The notes: a model not told the origin generated them from the letters alone. 64,000 nucleotides of DNA from Methanobrevibacter filiformis (GCF_001639265.1 NZ_LWMT01000098.1:1-64000), one strand, 5' to 3'; shown: positions 1-9,706, numbered from the stretch's first letter. Numbers and translations: made by a program.

Positions 1-690
1 AATAATTAAAAATAATAAATTATTAAAATACAAAACATTGTTAAAAACTTAATACTAAAACATTAGTAATTAATTAAACAATATTCATAATTTTCTTAAT
101 AATACTATATACTTTTTCATTAAAAAAGTTATAACATGAAAAGAAGCACATACTATCAAGCTTTCACTTCAAAAAATTAGAGAGAAAAAAAGGAATTCAA
201 ACATCCTTACACTAAAATCACCCAAACACTAGACCAAAAATAGAAAAAAACAACAGAAAAAACAAATCAAAAGAAAAACAATCAAATAAAATCTTCAAAT
301 CATAAAAAACACATTTAAAAAGTTTAAAACTAAAACACAAAAAATAGACCAAAAAACTAAAACAAAAACTAAAAAACATCTAAAACCATATCCAACAATC
401 ATAAACCTTTATTTTAATTATGGATAAACTCCTTTAAACTTCATAAATAAGTAAAATATAATTAATAATCGTGTAAATATTTTATACAATAATATGAAAA
501 AATGTGATTATAATGGATAAAGCTAAGATTAACCAAACAAGAATATCTTCATGTTTTTGGTGAAAATATATTTATTGTATAAAAATATTATACTTTCGTA
601 TAAATAATTTATACATTATTTTTTTTATTTATGATTTGTATATATTAGTCCTTATCAATTAATCTTAATTTATTATTAAAATATAGTATT
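1..690. other. Non-coding region with A/C-biased stretch
   Basis: No convincing gene lies here. Positions about 180-400 are strikingly poor in T and G on the + strand (long runs of A and C), unlike the evenly mixed AT of other gaps. Three inverted repeats of the form GTATAA-N5-TTATAC (one imperfect) lie at 471-614. The region is downstream of the leftward gltB2, so these sites would most naturally belong to a promoter of a leftward gene beyond the window. That is inference. Confidence 0.5.
471..614. promoter_or_regulatory. Cluster of three 17-bp inverted repeats GTATAA-N5-TTATAC
   Basis: Copies are at 471-487 (first arm GTGTAA, one mismatch), 577-593 and 598-614. The last two are perfect and 21 bp apart, two helical turns, as expected for cooperative binding by a dimeric regulator. 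The same motif occurs four times at 44-bp spacing at 61760-61908. The regulator is unknown. Confidence 0.5.
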
Positions 691-2175
691 TCAATCTGAT
701 CCTGCCATTTTGACACCAGTTAACTTAGATGCTTCTAATGTTAATGATCTTAGATCTTCTTTTTCTATTTTACTAATATTTGTGTTTCCTGCTTGTTGGA
801 TAAGCATGCATGCTTCTTCGGTCATTGCGTTTATGTAATTAGCAAGTCCAATACCTGCTTTTTTGTAGTCTAATCTGTGTCTTAATTCTAGGTTTTGTGT
901 TGCTATTCCTTTTCTACAAGTTCCAGAGTAACATACTTGACATACTCTACAACCAATAGATACTAAAGCTGCAGTACCTATGTAAATTGCATCAGCACCT
1001 AAAGCTATTGCTTTTGCTAAGTCAGGACCACTTCTAATTCCTCCAGCAGCTACTAAACTAACTTTTTCTCTTAAATTAACTTCTTTAAGAGCTTCATCTG
1101 CTTCAACAATTGAAGCAATTGTAGGTATTCCTGAGTGTTCAGTTACAACAGCAGGTCCTGCTCCAGTTCCGCCTTGCATACCATCTACTACAATTATATC
1201 AGCCCCACCTTTTGCAGCTATTTTTACATCATCTTTAACTCTTCCAGATGCAAATTTAACGATAATTGGAACTTTCCAGTCAGTGATTTCCCTAAGTTGA
1301 GATATTTTCATACTTAGATCTTCTGGACCAACAATATCCATGTGCCTTGCAGGGGAAAGGGCATCAGATCCTTCAGGTATCATTCTAATTTTAGAAACAT
1401 CTGCAGTTACCTTTTCACCAAGTAAATGTCCACCCATTCCAGATTTCGCACCTTGACCTATTTTAATCTCTACAGCATCTGCATTGTTTAAGTATTCTGC
1501 AGATACACCAAATCGTCCAGAAGCATATTGAGCTATTAATTTATCAGCTAACTCTCTTTCTTCTTCTAACATCCCACCTTCACCAGTATTAGCAGCAGTT
1601 CCTGAAAGCGTTGAACCTAATGCTAGTGCCATTTTAGCTTCTTTACTTAAGGCACCGAATGACATTGCACCAATCATTATAGGAGTTTTTAGTTTTAAAG
1701 GATTTTCAGCATATCTGTCTCCTAAAGTTACTTTTGTAAAACATGGCTCCCTATATTTATCTAATGGAGGTCTGGAAACTTGTGCAGGTATTATTACTAA
1801 ATCATCAAAAGTAGGAATATGTCTAACAGACCCCATACTTTTTATTTTATAAGAACCTTCAAGGGACTCCCTTTTGATTTCAAATAAATCATCATATGAC
1901 CAAACATTTCTTGAATCACTTGCAACAGCATTTACATTAATGGCATTGTTTGGACACATTTCTTCACAAATTCTACAACCTACACACTTTTTTTGATGAA
2001 CAGGATAAGGTTCATTGTTTATCATCCCATAAACATCATGTGGACAATTGTTATAACAAGAATAACATTCTGGACAAATAGCATCGTCCCTATTATCACA
2101 TTTATACCAACAACATCCTGGACGATTAAACTCCCTCTTACACAAAACAGAATCTCTACTAACAGTATATGGCAT
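691..2175 (-). CDS. gltB2: Glutamate synthase, FMN-binding synthase domain (archaeal GltB2 type)
   Basis: This is the synthase subunit of archaeal glutamate synthase. It makes glutamate from 2-oxoglutarate and ammonia delivered by the glutaminase partner. The 494 residues begin with a cysteine-rich ferredoxin-like region (CPECYSC, CVGCRICEEMCP, about residues 34-80), followed by the FMN-binding TIM barrel (GGTGAGP, GGIRSGPDLAKA) and a late cluster CRVCQVC for a 3Fe-4S centre. This is the usual archaeal domain order. The ATG has GAGGGT five bases upstream. It is the last gene of a leftward cluster with gltB3, gltB1 and pdxT, whose separate GXGXG and amidotransferase genes supply the rest of the enzyme. 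Confidence 0.92.
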   Translation of the reverse strand: MPYTVSRDSVLCKREFNRPGCCWYKCDNRDDAICPECYSCYNNCPHDVYGMINNEPYPVHQKKCVGCRICEEMCPNNAINVNAVASDSRNVWSYDDLFEIKRESLEGSYKIKSMGSVRHIPTFDDLVIIPAQVSRPPLDKYREPCFTKVTLGDRYAENPLKLKTPIMIGAMSFGALSKEAKMALALGSTLSGTAANTGEGGMLEEERELADKLIAQYASGRFGVSAEYLNNADAVEIKIGQGAKSGMGGHLLGEKVTADVSKIRMIPEGSDALSPARHMDIVGPEDLSMKISQLREITDWKVPIIVKFASGRVKDDVKIAAKGGADIIVVDGMQGGTGAGPAVVTEHSGIPTIASIVEADEALKEVNLREKVSLVAAGGIRSGPDLAKAIALGADAIYIGTAALVSIGCRVCQVCYSGTCRKGIATQNLELRHRLDYKKAGIGLANYINAMTEEACMLIQQAGNTNISKIEKEDLRSLTLEASKLTGVKMAGSD

Positions 2176-2225
2176 TTTTACCCTCTTGTTGAATTATTTA
2201 AGTTAAGCCAAAAAAATATGTATTC

Positions 2226-2936
2226 TTAATCAGCACAATCGCAATCATTTTCGTCTTTTCCACCGTAAAATGGTCTTTTACTTTTAGGTATAATTTTTCT
2301 AAATTTAGTATAATCTTCTTCATCTAAATTAAATTCATAGCTAGAAAGAAGCTCTTTAAGTTCAAATTTGTCTTCATCATCTATTGGGACAAGATTAGCA
2401 TTTTTTCCTAAGCTTTTTACATCCCCAAGTACATAGATAACTCCACGAATAATAGATTCCCCAGCATCTTCACCTAAATCACCAAGAACAACAATACGAC
2501 CCCCCATCATGAATATTCCACTCATGAATCCAGAGTCTCCACCTACAATAATTGTTCCATTTTTCATTATTTCGCCAGTTCTGGCTCCAGCACCTTTTCT
2601 TACAACTATTGTTCCACCATAAATCCCTTGACCTACACCATCACCAGTGGTTCCCTCAATTATAATTTCGCCACCAGTCATATTATCTCCTGCAAACCAT
2701 CCAGCATTACCAATGATCTTGATTTTAGCCTTATCATTCATAGTTCCAACAAAATAACCTGCAGACCCATTAATATCAATAGCTACATCATCAACCAATC
2801 CAGAAATAAGATAATGCATAGCATTCGGGTTTTTAATGACAATTTTATCATTAGAAATAGCTAGATTTTTAAGAGATTCATTAGCTTCACGTGGTGTCAT
2901 CTTAGATACATCTATCTCAACTACTTTATCTACCAT
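2226..2936 (-). CDS. gltB3: Glutamate synthase, GXGXG (alpha-subunit C-terminal) domain protein
   Basis: The 236-residue protein is almost entirely the GXGXG beta-helix domain that ends bacterial glutamate synthase large subunits. Repeated turns such as GSAGYFVG, GNAGWFAG, GTTGDGVGQG and GDSGFMSG are visible at about residues 55-150. In methanogens this domain is a separate subunit that assembles with GltB1 and GltB2. It lies 50 nt upstream of gltB2 on the same strand, with GGGGATC before its ATG. The related formylmethanofuran dehydrogenase FwdC also carries this fold, but the neighbours settle the assignment. Confidence 0.9.
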   Translation of the reverse strand: MVDKVVEIDVSKMTPREANESLKNLAISNDKIVIKNPNAMHYLISGLVDDVAIDINGSAGYFVGTMNDKAKIKIIGNAGWFAGDNMTGGEIIIEGTTGDGVGQGIYGGTIVVRKGAGARTGEIMKNGTIIVGGDSGFMSGIFMMGGRIVVLGDLGEDAGESIIRGVIYVLGDVKSLGKNANLVPIDDEDKFELKELLSSYEFNLDEEDYTKFRKIIPKSKRPFYGGKDENDCDCAD

Positions 2937-3278
2937 TTATTGATCCCCATAACAAATATAAATATTAATTAAATAATAATCAGCACCTTGATGATTAAAT
3001 AACTAATTAAATAATAATTAAATAAAATTTAAATAATATATATATATATAACTAATTATTACAATGACAATCAAAGATTGTAATAATTAAATAAAATTTG
3101 AATTATAATTAAATTGAAATTATAATTAATTAATAATTAAATAATTTATAACTAAATCTAATAATTAAATTAAACTAAATAATTCATAATTAAACAGAAT
3201 ATAATTAAATTAAACTAAATTAATAACTAAATAATCCATAATTAAACAGAATATAATTAAATTAAACTAAATTAATAA
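2937..3278. other. 342-nt gap inside the glt cluster, with tandem repeat
   Basis: Nearly pure A/T sequence between gltB1 and gltB3, unusually long for genes whose products form one enzyme. It contains a short TA run near 3039-3049 and ends in a 52-bp tandem duplication (3185-3286). No ORF is seen. It may hold a second promoter for gltB3-gltB2 (inference). Confidence 0.6.
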
Positions 3279-3286
3279 CTAAATCT
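3185..3286. repeat. 52-bp tandem duplication at the 3' end of gltB1
   Basis: Two near-identical 52-bp units start at 3185 and 3237, differing at only a few bases. The second copy runs into the final codons and stop of gltB1 (3279), so the duplication abuts the coding end. Confidence 0.8.
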
Positions 3287-4196
3287 CATAAACCCTAACT
3301 TCACCAGGAGAAATTTGTTCAATTTCATTAGTATCTATTACTTCACGAAGTGAAACCTCTTCAGATGCTATTGCAAAAACATTGTCTGTTTCTGCCATTA
3401 CTCCAGGACGTAGCCCTAATCTATCTTTAGCTATTCCAATACCTTGTGGAGTTCCAATTATATATGAAAAAGGACCATCCATATCTTCTACAGAATGTTC
3501 TAATGATTCTTCTAAGGAGTAACCAGAGTTTAATTTATCAGCAATATAATGAACTAAACATTCAGTATCATTATTAGTTTCAAATACATGACCTTTACGT
3601 TCTAAAGGATCTCTTATCTTCCAATAATTTGTTATTTGCCCATTATGAACAACAGTAACATCTTTAATTATATAAGTTTGGAAAGGGTGTGCATGGTATC
3701 TATCTACATTACTTTCAGTAGAGAATCTTGTGTGACCAATAGCATGAGTCCCTTTAATTAAATTAGTATCATATCTCTTTGCAATATCTGATACAAGACC
3801 TACATCTTTTATCATTTCAAAAGAATGACTTCCATTTAAGACAATAACATCATCTAAATGATCAATAGTCATTATAAGAGGTTTTAATTCAGGAAAATCA
3901 TTTAAAGCTATTTTACATCTGTAAATAAGAGTATTTTCAACAGAAGGTGTTATCTCATCGGATTCGATAGAAGTTACTGCATTAATAGTATTTTTAACAT
4001 TATCAAGTAATCCTGGTTTATTAGCTACCTGAATATTAAGAATATATTCCTTTTCTTTTAAATCTAACCCTCCATAAATAGCAAATCCTGCAGAATCTGG
4101 ACCTCTATGTTGAAGTGCATCAAGCATTTTAGTCATATCTTCTCCAACATTGTGTATTCTTTTATCTTTATAAACAATTCCCGCTATTCCACACAT
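3279..4196 (-). CDS. gltB1: Glutamate synthase, glutamine amidotransferase (class II) subunit
   Basis: The protein starts MCGIAGIVYKD, so Cys2 becomes the N-terminal nucleophile of a class II (Ntn) glutaminase that releases ammonia from glutamine. Further family features are LQHRGPDSAGFA, GHTRFSTES, HAHPFQ and VVHNGQITNY. Its 305 residues fit the stand-alone archaeal GltB1. The ATG follows the pdxT stop by one base, and GGGAGGT lies inside the end of pdxT, so the two are translationally coupled. A purF-like amidotransferase is a weaker alternative because no phosphoribosyltransferase domain follows. Confidence 0.9.
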   Translation of the reverse strand: MCGIAGIVYKDKRIHNVGEDMTKMLDALQHRGPDSAGFAIYGGLDLKEKEYILNIQVANKPGLLDNVKNTINAVTSIESDEITPSVENTLIYRCKIALNDFPELKPLIMTIDHLDDVIVLNGSHSFEMIKDVGLVSDIAKRYDTNLIKGTHAIGHTRFSTESNVDRYHAHPFQTYIIKDVTVVHNGQITNYWKIRDPLERKGHVFETNNDTECLVHYIADKLNSGYSLEESLEHSVEDMDGPFSYIIGTPQGIGIAKDRLGLRPGVMAETDNVFAIASEEVSLREVIDTNEIEQISPGEVRVYEI

Positions 4197-4197
4197 A

Positions 4198-4785
4198 TTA
4201 TAAAACCTCCCTTAAATAATATTCATGTAATCTTGTATCATTAGTTAATTCTGGATGAAAAGACAAAGCAATGTTCTTTCCTTGTTTAATAGCTATTATC
4301 TTATTATCAATTTCTGAAAGTATTTCTATTTTACTAGAATTTGATGAATCTACATTATATACTTTTTCTATTGCAGGTGCTCGTATAAAAACTCCTTGAA
4401 ATTTATCACCTAAGATCTCAATTTCTTTCTCAAATGAGTCTTTCTGAGAACCAAAAGCATTTCGTTTAACTTCGTAATCCATTAAATTTAAAATAGGCTG
4501 ATCATAGTCAACTTTTTTGGCCATTAACACCATGCCTGCACAAGTTCCAAAAATAGGAATATTTTGATTCTTTATTACTTCGCCAATCCCTCTTTCAGCT
4601 ATTAACTTACCTATAACAGTGCTTTCACCACCAGAAATAATAATTCCGTCACAATTAGCTACTTCTTCAGCATATCTTACAGATTTAATCTCAAAATCAA
4701 GATTAGTCCTTTCAATAGCTATTTTCATCATGTCAAAATGTTCACTAACAGCACCTTGTAAGTTTAAAACACCTATAGTTTTCAT
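4198..4785 (-). CDS. pdxT: Pyridoxal 5'-phosphate synthase glutaminase subunit PdxT
   Basis: A class I glutaminase that supplies ammonia to PdxS for pyridoxal phosphate synthesis. Visible are the start MKTIGVLNLQGAVSEH, the GGEST loop, the nucleophile motif GTCAGMV and the catalytic SFHPEL. About 195 residues is normal. A GTG two codons upstream (4791) is possible, but GGGTG sits just before the ATG at 4785, which I prefer. No pdxS is in the window. It is first in the leftward cluster with glutamate synthase. Confidence 0.93.
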   Translation of the reverse strand: MKTIGVLNLQGAVSEHFDMMKIAIERTNLDFEIKSVRYAEEVANCDGIIISGGESTVIGKLIAERGIGEVIKNQNIPIFGTCAGMVLMAKKVDYDQPILNLMDYEVKRNAFGSQKDSFEKEIEILGDKFQGVFIRAPAIEKVYNVDSSNSSKIEILSEIDNKIIAIKQGKNIALSFHPELTNDTRLHEYYLREVL

Positions 4786-5259
4786 GTGCACCCTTTAATT
4801 AATTAGTTAAGTTAATAAATAAAATCATGAAATTAATAAAAATTAGACTCAATTTTATAAAAATTTACATTACTATTACAACTGATTGAATCAAAAGTCA
4901 AAAAGAAGTGTTATAAAAAAGTCTATTTAATAAGTAGATAGTAATGGATAAAGAAATTACTTAATAATAATTATATTATTAAAATTTAACTAAGTATTAA
5001 TAATATTCTATGAATATATTCCAACTAAAACATAATTTATCCATAATTATCCTTTTTTGTAGATGTTATGCAACATCTATAAACGCTACATTATTTAATA
5101 TGAGCATATTAATATATAAATATAACTGAAATTAGATATAAAATACTTTAAAACATAGAAAAGTAGCTAAAAATAGTAAAAATGATCAACTTATTAATCA
5201 TATACTAGACAAATAAATAAAAATTAAGAAAAAACCTTGGATAAAAAAAATTGGAAAAT
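4786..5259. other. Upstream region of the pdxT-glt cluster
   Basis: This 470-nt AT-rich stretch should contain the promoter for pdxT-gltB1. It includes an 8-bp-arm inverted repeat at 5060-5079. TTATGGATAAA-like strings occur here and at several other gaps. No ORF is credible. Confidence 0.5.
5060..5079. promoter_or_regulatory. Inverted repeat TAGATGTT-N4-AACATCTA
   Basis: Perfect 8-bp arms around ATGC, about 275 nt upstream of pdxT on its 5' side. It could be a regulator site or a hairpin. No known operator was recognised, and it does not match the GGAA-N6-TTCC form reported for NrpR. Confidence 0.4.
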
Positions 5260-5736
5260 TTATTGGTTAGATTTGTTTAAGTTATCTATAGCCCATTTAG
5301 CTCCAGCTTTAACAAAACCACTTTCATCTTTAAGCAATTTTTCTAAAGGTTCAATAGCTCGAAGATCCTTTAGATTTCCTAAAGCCCAAGCAGCTGCTCC
5401 TCGAATTTTCCAATCATCACTATCTAAAATATTAATTAAAGGTTCAACAGCTGAATCTCCCATTCTGCTTAAGGCAGTTGATGCTTCTCTTCGTACTAAT
5501 TTATTAGGATCTTTTAAAGTAGCTATTAATGGATCAATAGCTTTAGAATCTCCAATAAAACCTAAAACTTTAGCCACTCCTATTTTAATATCTTTACTTT
5601 TTTTAATTGTTAAAGCTTCAATTAAATAGTCAGTTGATTCATCTGACCTCAATTCAAGATCTGCAATAGCTTCTTCTTGAACAAACTCATCACTGTTACC
5701 TAAATCATCAATTAATTCATTTATATCTTTCGCCAT
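5260..5736 (-). CDS. HEAT-repeat (PBS-lyase-like) protein
   Basis: The 158 residues form about five HEAT-like helical repeats. The recognisable pattern is AIDPLIATLKD, AVEPLINILDS, AIEPLEKLLKDE, with AAAWALGNL and GAKWAIDNL helices between them. Such proteins are protein-binding scaffolds, and no catalytic residues are visible. The ATG has AGGAAGG upstream. It stands alone between the pdxT promoter region and the divergent dehydrogenase gene. The substrate or partner is unknown. Confidence 0.85.
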   Translation of the reverse strand: MAKDINELIDDLGNSDEFVQEEAIADLELRSDESTDYLIEALTIKKSKDIKIGVAKVLGFIGDSKAIDPLIATLKDPNKLVRREASTALSRMGDSAVEPLINILDSDDWKIRGAAAWALGNLKDLRAIEPLEKLLKDESGFVKAGAKWAIDNLNKSNQ

Positions 5737-6126
5737 GAAAAAACCTTCCTGTTGGTTAAATAATAAATTAGTTATTAAAATACTAGAATATTAAATAAAA
5801 ACAAATTAAATTAATAAAATTAAGCATAATAGCTATTTAATTAATAATAATTTCTAATTAAATAATATTCAAATTTTATTTTAAGGTAATTTATCTATTA
5901 AATAATAAAATAATAAATCATTTATTACTTAATAATTATATCATATAATACATATATATTTTCGTATTACACAATGATTTGTATAATAAATATACTAATT
6001 TAATTAATCAGAAGTAATTTATAGTCAATGAGCTAAGACCTAATCAAACAAAAAACAGGAAAAATAATTGAAAACAATATCTAAAAATAAATAATAGCTG
6101 ATTAATTGATAATTTTGTTGATAAGC
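5737..6126. other. Divergent promoter region
   Basis: 390 nt between two divergently transcribed genes, so it should hold both promoters. An inverted repeat GTATA-N5-TATAC lies at 5981-5995, a shorter relative of the GTATAA-N5-TTATAC motif. A copy of ATAGCTAT is at 5829-5836. No ORF is seen. Confidence 0.5.
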
Positions 6127-7128
6127 ATGATTAAGATTACAACAATACCTGGAGACGGTATAGGGCAAGAAGTAGTTGAATCAGGAATAACTCTTTTAGA
6201 ATCATTAGATTTGAATCTTGAATTTATTGAAGCAAAGGCAGGAAAAGACTGTTTTGAAAAATGTGGAACTACTTTACCTGAAGAAACCATTAAAAAAGCT
6301 AAAAAAACAAAAGCAACAATGTTTGGAGCTATAACATCAGTTCCTGAGAAAAAAAGCCCGATAATTACTCTTAGAAAAGAATTGAATGCCTATGCAAATG
6401 TAAGACCAATAAAATCATTTGAAGGGATTAAATCATTATATAATGATATAGATTTCATTATTGTTCGAGAAAATACAGAAGGGATGTACTTCCAAAATGA
6501 AACCTGCGAAAAAAATGATATTGCTATAGCTGAAAGAGTAATTACTAAAAAAGCAAGTGAAAAAGTAATCAATTTTGCATTTAATAAAGCTAAAATAAAT
6601 AACAGAAAGAAAGTGACTTGTGTTCATAAAGCCAATGTTTTGAAAAAAACCGATGGACTATTTAAAGAAACATTTTATAAAATAAGCAATAATTACCCAA
6701 AAATAGATGCCGAAGATTTCTATGTAGATGCAACAGCAATGTATCTTGTTATGAAACCTCAAATTTTTGATGTTATAGTAACAACAAATCTTTTTGGAGA
6801 CATACTCTCAGATGAGGCAGCTGGTCTCGTTGGAGGATTAGGACTCGCACCCTCTGGAAATTTAGGAGATAAACACGGAATATTTGAGCCAATCCACGGT
6901 TCAGCACCAGATATCGCAGGGAAAAAAATAGCTAATCCAATAGCTATGATTCTATCAATGTCCATGATGCTAGAATTCCTGGGAGAAAAATATTACTCAG
7001 ACAAAATAAACATAGCAACAGAAAATGTTATTAAAAAAAGAAAAAGTCTAACTCCTGATTTAGGAGGTAATGCTAAAACAATAGATGTTGTTAATGCAAT
7101 TATTAAAGAAATACATGAAATAAAATAA
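6127..7128 (+). CDS. aksF: Isopropylmalate/homoisocitrate dehydrogenase family protein, probably AksF
   Basis: An NAD(P)-dependent beta-decarboxylating dehydrogenase of about 333 residues. Motifs include ITTIPGDGIGQEV, YANVRPI, VRENTEGMY, HKANVLKKTDG, TNLFGDILSDEAAG and HGSAPDIAGK. FGAITS with SPIITLRK and NNRKKVTCVHKANVL resemble, from memory, the homoisocitrate dehydrogenase AksF of methanogens (2-oxosuberate for coenzyme B) more than LeuB, but LeuB remains possible. A TTG at 6106 is in frame. The ATG at 6127 starts at the conserved N-terminus and is preferred. Monocistronic, and divergent from the HEAT-repeat gene. Confidence 0.82.
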   Translation: MIKITTIPGDGIGQEVVESGITLLESLDLNLEFIEAKAGKDCFEKCGTTLPEETIKKAKKTKATMFGAITSVPEKKSPIITLRKELNAYANVRPIKSFEGIKSLYNDIDFIIVRENTEGMYFQNETCEKNDIAIAERVITKKASEKVINFAFNKAKINNRKKVTCVHKANVLKKTDGLFKETFYKISNNYPKIDAEDFYVDATAMYLVMKPQIFDVIVTTNLFGDILSDEAAGLVGGLGLAPSGNLGDKHGIFEPIHGSAPDIAGKKIANPIAMILSMSMMLEFLGEKYYSDKINIATENVIKKRKSLTPDLGGNAKTIDVVNAIIKEIHEIK

Positions 7129-7221
7129 AAAGAATAAAAAGAATAAAAAAAATAAGAGATAATTAAATAGACAAAAAATACAAGTTAAATAGTAAAAAAT
7201 AAATAATAAATAATAATAAAT

Positions 7222-8103
7222 TTATTTAGTGATCATAGTCCCTATACCTTTTTTTGTGAATACTTCAAGAAGTAAAGAATGTTTTATTCTACCATCAATA
7301 ATATGAGCAGATTCTACACCATTTTCAATAGCTTTAACACAGGTTTCTATTTTAGGAATCATTCCTCCATTTATAACTCCTTTTTCAATCAAATTTTCAA
7401 CTTCACTAATTTTAAGTTGTTTAATCAAGCTATTTGGGTCATTAGGGTCTTTTAAAAGTCCTGGAACATCAGTTAAAATTATTAGCTTTTCAGCATTAAT
7501 TTCACTAGCTATTTCGCCAGATACCGTATCAGCATTAAGATTTAACGTGTTTCCATTAGAAGCAATTCCAATTGGAGATATAACTGGAATGTAATCATTT
7601 TCTGTAAGTAATTCCACGAGTTCAACATTAATTGAATCAATCTTACCAACTAAACCTAAATCTACTATTTGTTCTTCACCAGTATCATTATCTTTTATTT
7701 TATGAGGATCCTTTTTAGAAGCTATTATTAACTCACTATCTTTTCCAGAAATACCAATACCTTTTCCACCATGTACCCCCATCTTTGAAACAATATTAGT
7801 GTTTATTTTACCAACTAAAACCATTTTAACGATTTCCATAGTTTCTTCATCAGTAACTCTAAGACCTTTAATAAATTTAGGTTCTTTACCTAATTTATTC
7901 ATAGATCTAGTTATTTCTGGACCTCCACCATGAACAACAACAGGTTCCATGCCTACATATTTCAAAAGAACAGTATCTCTAACTGTAGAAGACATAGATT
8001 CATCATCAATCATTGCATGTCCACCATACTTTATCATTACCTTTTTATTGTGAAATTCTTTTATAAATGGTAATGCTTCAACTAAAATATTAACTGTTTT
8101 CAT
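7222..8103 (-). CDS. argB: Acetylglutamate kinase ArgB
   Basis: Phosphorylates N-acetylglutamate in arginine synthesis. The 293 residues show the amino-acid-kinase signature [11 protein letters not shown], the VVHGGGPEI loop, [28 protein letters not shown] and the late [15 protein letters not shown] lies five bases before the ATG. It follows argJ on the same strand after 205 nt, so the two probably form an arginine pair. Confidence 0.95.
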   Translation of the reverse strand: MKTVNILVEALPFIKEFHNKKVMIKYGGHAMIDDESMSSTVRDTVLLKYVGMEPVVVHGGGPEITRSMNKLGKEPKFIKGLRVTDEETMEIVKMVLVGKINTNIVSKMGVHGGKGIGISGKDSELIIASKKDPHKIKDNDTGEEQIVDLGLVGKIDSINVELVELLTENDYIPVISPIGIASNGNTLNLNADTVSGEIASEINAEKLIILTDVPGLLKDPNDPNSLIKQLKISEVENLIEKGVINGGMIPKIETCVKAIENGVESAHIIDGRIKHSLLLEVFTKKGIGTMITK

Positions 8104-8308
8104 AAAATCACTGAAATAGAATAATAAAATAAATTATTAAAAACAACAATGCATTAATATTAAGAATATTTAAGATTAAAATATTATATTAAGATTAAAA
8201 ATTATATTTATAAAGTAATTATTTCATATTATATTTTTAATTATAGTTATATTAATAATACACATTTTATAAAATTTACTATCAAGTCAATAAATTATGA
8301 TTTAAACA
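8104..8308. other. argJ-argB spacer
   Basis: 205 nt of AT-rich sequence. No ORF and no recognisable structure. Confidence 0.5.
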
Positions 8309-9706
8309 TTATGTAGTATAATCTGCATTTATTTTAACATAATCATAGGTTAAATCACAACCATATGCAGTGGCAGTATGATTTCCATTAGATAAATCAA
8401 CCAAAACGTAAATATATTTCTTTTTCATTGCTTTTTCAGCATTTTTAAGACTTTTTGTTCCTTCAAAACCTAAAACATTACCATTTTTTACTAAGTAAAT
8501 TAAATTTTCATTATCATTAATACTATTGTTAATACTGTTATTAATACTATTATTATTAAAATTAATATTTTTAGAACCATTATTAATATTATTAATATTA
8601 TGATTATTATTAATATTATGATTATTATTAATATTATTAATATTTATAAGGTCAAAATCATCAATGTTGATATCATCAGAACCAATAGCTATTGATATTT
8701 TTTTAGGATTGAAATCAGCCCCAGAATATCCAATAGCTGCTACAATTCTCCCCCAATTAGGATCTTCACCAAAAACAGCTGATTTTACAAGTGCTGATTT
8801 TACAACTGATTTAGATGCTAATTTAGCATCTTTTTCAGATCCAGCATTAATAACCTCAACTTCAAGGAATTTACTTGCACCTTCACCATCAAATGCCATT
8901 TTTTTCCCTAAATTTTTACATAAAACAGTTAATCCTTTTTGAAAAGCCTCATTAATCTCATTAACATTAACATCTAAATTAGAACTTCCATTAGCTATTA
9001 ATATAACTTCATCATTAGTACTTTCATCCCCATCAACCACAACCATGTTAAAACTATCATCCACTGCTTTTTTTAAAGCTTTATTTAAATAATCTGAATT
9101 AGCTATTATATCTGTAGTAATGAAACATAGCATAGTTCCCATATTTGGAGATATCATACCAGTACCTTTACATATTCCCCCAATTCTAAATTTATCACCA
9201 TTTTCTAATTGAACTTCAATTGCTGCTTCTTTATGAACTGTATCCGTTGTCATGATTGCTTTTGCAGCATTAGTTGAAGAGGATAAACCATCATCTAAAT
9301 TATTTGCAGTTTTCTTAATCAATTTAGCCATTATCTCCATAGGTAGTCTCCTACCTATTACACCTGTAGATGCAATAGCTATTTCATTAGAAGAGATATT
9401 TAATTCATCAGCCACTAAATTAATCATGTCTTTACAGTCTGTTTCACCATCAAGACCAGTAAAGCAATTAGCATTTCCACTGTTTGCTACAATTGCTGAT
9501 AATTTACCATTTTTTAATGTTTCACGAGTAGAAAGAACTGGTGCTGCTTTTATCTTGTTTGATGTAAAAACCCCTGTGGCATCACTGTTTTTAAAGGAAA
9601 TTATACTAATTCCATACTTACCTTCTCTAAAACCTGCTGTTTTAACTCCCCGTATAGCACAAACACCACCATCAACGAAATTTATTTTAAAATTATTTGC
9701 ACACAT
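8309..9706 (-). CDS. argJ: Glutamate N-acetyltransferase (ArgJ) with an Asn-rich insertion
   Basis: Transfers acetyl groups between N-acetylornithine and glutamate in arginine synthesis. ArgJ precursors self-cleave before a threonine. Here the site reads MISPNMGTMLCF (Thr near 191), with Gly where Ala is usual. DEVILIANG, GEDPNWGRI and the late DLTYDYVKINADYTT are family landmarks. Between about residues 354 and 402 sits an Asn/Ile/Ser tract encoded by an ATT/AAT-type microsatellite, making the protein about 60 residues longer than usual. Core motifs on both sides are intact, so it is probably functional. AGGTGAT precedes the ATG. Confidence 0.93.
   Translation of the reverse strand: MCANNFKINFVDGGVCAIRGVKTAGFREGKYGISIISFKNSDATGVFTSNKIKAAPVLSTRETLKNGKLSAIVANSGNANCFTGLDGETDCKDMINLVADELNISSNEIAIASTGVIGRRLPMEIMAKLIKKTANNLDDGLSSSTNAAKAIMTTDTVHKEAAIEVQLENGDKFRIGGICKGTGMISPNMGTMLCFITTDIIANSDYLNKALKKAVDDSFNMVVVDGDESTNDEVILIANGSSNLDVNVNEINEAFQKGLTVLCKNLGKKMAFDGEGASKFLEVEVINAGSEKDAKLASKSVVKSALVKSAVFGEDPNWGRIVAAIGYSGADFNPKKISIAIGSDDINIDDFDLININNINNNHNINNNHNINNINNGSKNINFNNNSINNSINNSINDNENLIYLVKNGNVLGFEGTKSLKNAEKAMKKKYIYVLVDLSNGNHTATAYGCDLTYDYVKINADYTT
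8512..8646. repeat. Trinucleotide-rich microsatellite inside argJ
   Basis: Repeats built from TTA/ATT triplets, including a 17- to 18-bp unit in tandem (attattaatattatgatt-like). They encode an Asn/Ile/Ser/His tract in frame, inserted in an otherwise conserved enzyme. Confidence 0.85.

Noticed and set aside
1135-1317. Antisense ORFs inside real genes (for example within gltB2, argJ, glmS and acsA)
   Set aside because: They mirror the opposite-strand gene, lack ribosome binding sites and match no family.
3000-3060. TA-run as replication origin
   Set aside because: No origin-recognition-box-like repeats or cdc6 gene nearby. Similar AT runs occur in most gaps here.
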